Of a stretch of 64,000 nt of DNA, positions 63,671-64,000 are shown in pieces. Positions within the stretch are counted from its first letter, which is position 1. Each line of letters begins with the position of its first letter. The notes beneath the pieces were generated by a model. That model was not told the DNA's origin. It was given only the letters and a program-made list of their open reading frames with translations, and ran no database searches. Made by a program: the position numbers and the translations under genes. The stretch lies in the NCBI RefSeq assembly GCF_002159915.1, contig NZ_NFJP01000019.1, forward strand, positions 1 to 64,000, read 5' to 3'. The stretch is from Gordonibacter sp. An230. Its GTDB lineage: Bacteria > Actinomycetota > Coriobacteriia > Coriobacteriales > Eggerthellaceae.

Positions 63671-64000
63671 ACGTGCTCCTTCGCGGTTTGGTGCGCCCTG
63701 AGCGTGGAGGCGTTGTTGCTCGTTCGCATCTTTGATTGTAGTCTAACTGGTCGGGACGTACAGTGGGCAATCGGCGGAAGCTGGCGGGCGCGATGCTTGC
63801 GCGAGGTTGAGGTGCGGACCTCTGCGGGCGTCCTGAGTAAAGGAGGTGCTTGTGGCATTGTGAGAGCATGTTGTTCAGGTTGTCGATTGGCGTGCGGCTT
63901 GCAATGTTGGCCAGATCTTCTTCGACGGTTCGTTCTCCTGTTTTGGCTCGCTGGGGTCGCTACGCATCCTGCGATGCGGTTTCTTTTTAAACGTCGTGCA
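63671..64000. other. Right-edge spacer
   Basis: A ribosome-binding-like AAAGGAGGTG at about 63839 is followed by a GTG whose frame stops after three codons. No gene is supported before the window ends. Confidence 0.4.

Noticed and set aside
1-64000. CRISPR arrays, tRNA and rRNA genes
   Set aside because: No regularly spaced identical repeats, no tRNA T-loop/acceptor pattern and no rRNA-like sequence were recognised on reading. A tRNAscan or Infernal run would settle this.

Overview
The window is about 64 kb of high-GC DNA. Its gene content points to the Eggerthellaceae (Coriobacteriia: Eggerthella, Gordonibacter or Adlercreutzia-like gut anaerobes). The reasons are several Tat-exported flavoprotein 'reductases' with lipoprotein boxes, each beside a multi-membrane-span LuxR-type regulator, a DMSO-reductase-family molybdoenzyme with Fe-S and membrane subunits, and a menaquinone biosynthesis cluster. 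The genus is inferred from gene content only.

Layout. 0.3-7 kb: a small secreted protein, a winged-helix-like protein with a TorD-type chaperone, and a convergent UvrD-like helicase coupled to a coiled-coil protein. 7-18 kb: a large Tat-exported molybdopterin oxidoreductase with a four-cluster ferredoxin subunit and a DmsC-type anchor, then a NapG/NapH-like Fe-S module and a 511-residue polyferredoxin. 18-20 kb: a DMT-type exporter and a lower-GC signal peptidase I. 20-30 kb: two LuxR/flavoprotein modules (A and B) in unusually gene-poor, repeat-rich DNA. 30-37 kb: a VTT-domain membrane protein, a two-component system and an L,D-transpeptidase. 37-41 kb: a small NrdD-C-terminus-like protein and module C. 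42-51.6 kb: menF, menD, menH, menB and a menE-menC fusion. 52-57 kb: an APC amino-acid antiporter, xpt and an NCS2 purine permease. 57-61 kb: module D. 61-63.7 kb: a CNNM/CBS protein and an amidohydrolase.

How it fits together. The men cluster makes the quinone pool. The molybdoenzyme, the Nap-like Fe-S proteins and the four exported flavoproteins look like terminal or peripheral branches that pass electrons to organic or inorganic acceptors outside the membrane. Each flavoprotein has its own candidate membrane-bound LuxR regulator, which suggests one sensor per acceptor. No substrate can be read from sequence.

Roughly a quarter of the window is non-coding. These gaps carry long imperfect inverted repeats of about 85-180 bp, a diverged direct-repeat family, a very GC-rich minisatellite, strong hairpins, and ParB parS-type palindromes (one perfect, two with one mismatch, two weaker). 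The parS sites suggest an origin-proximal location. No tRNA, rRNA, CRISPR array or transposase gene was seen.
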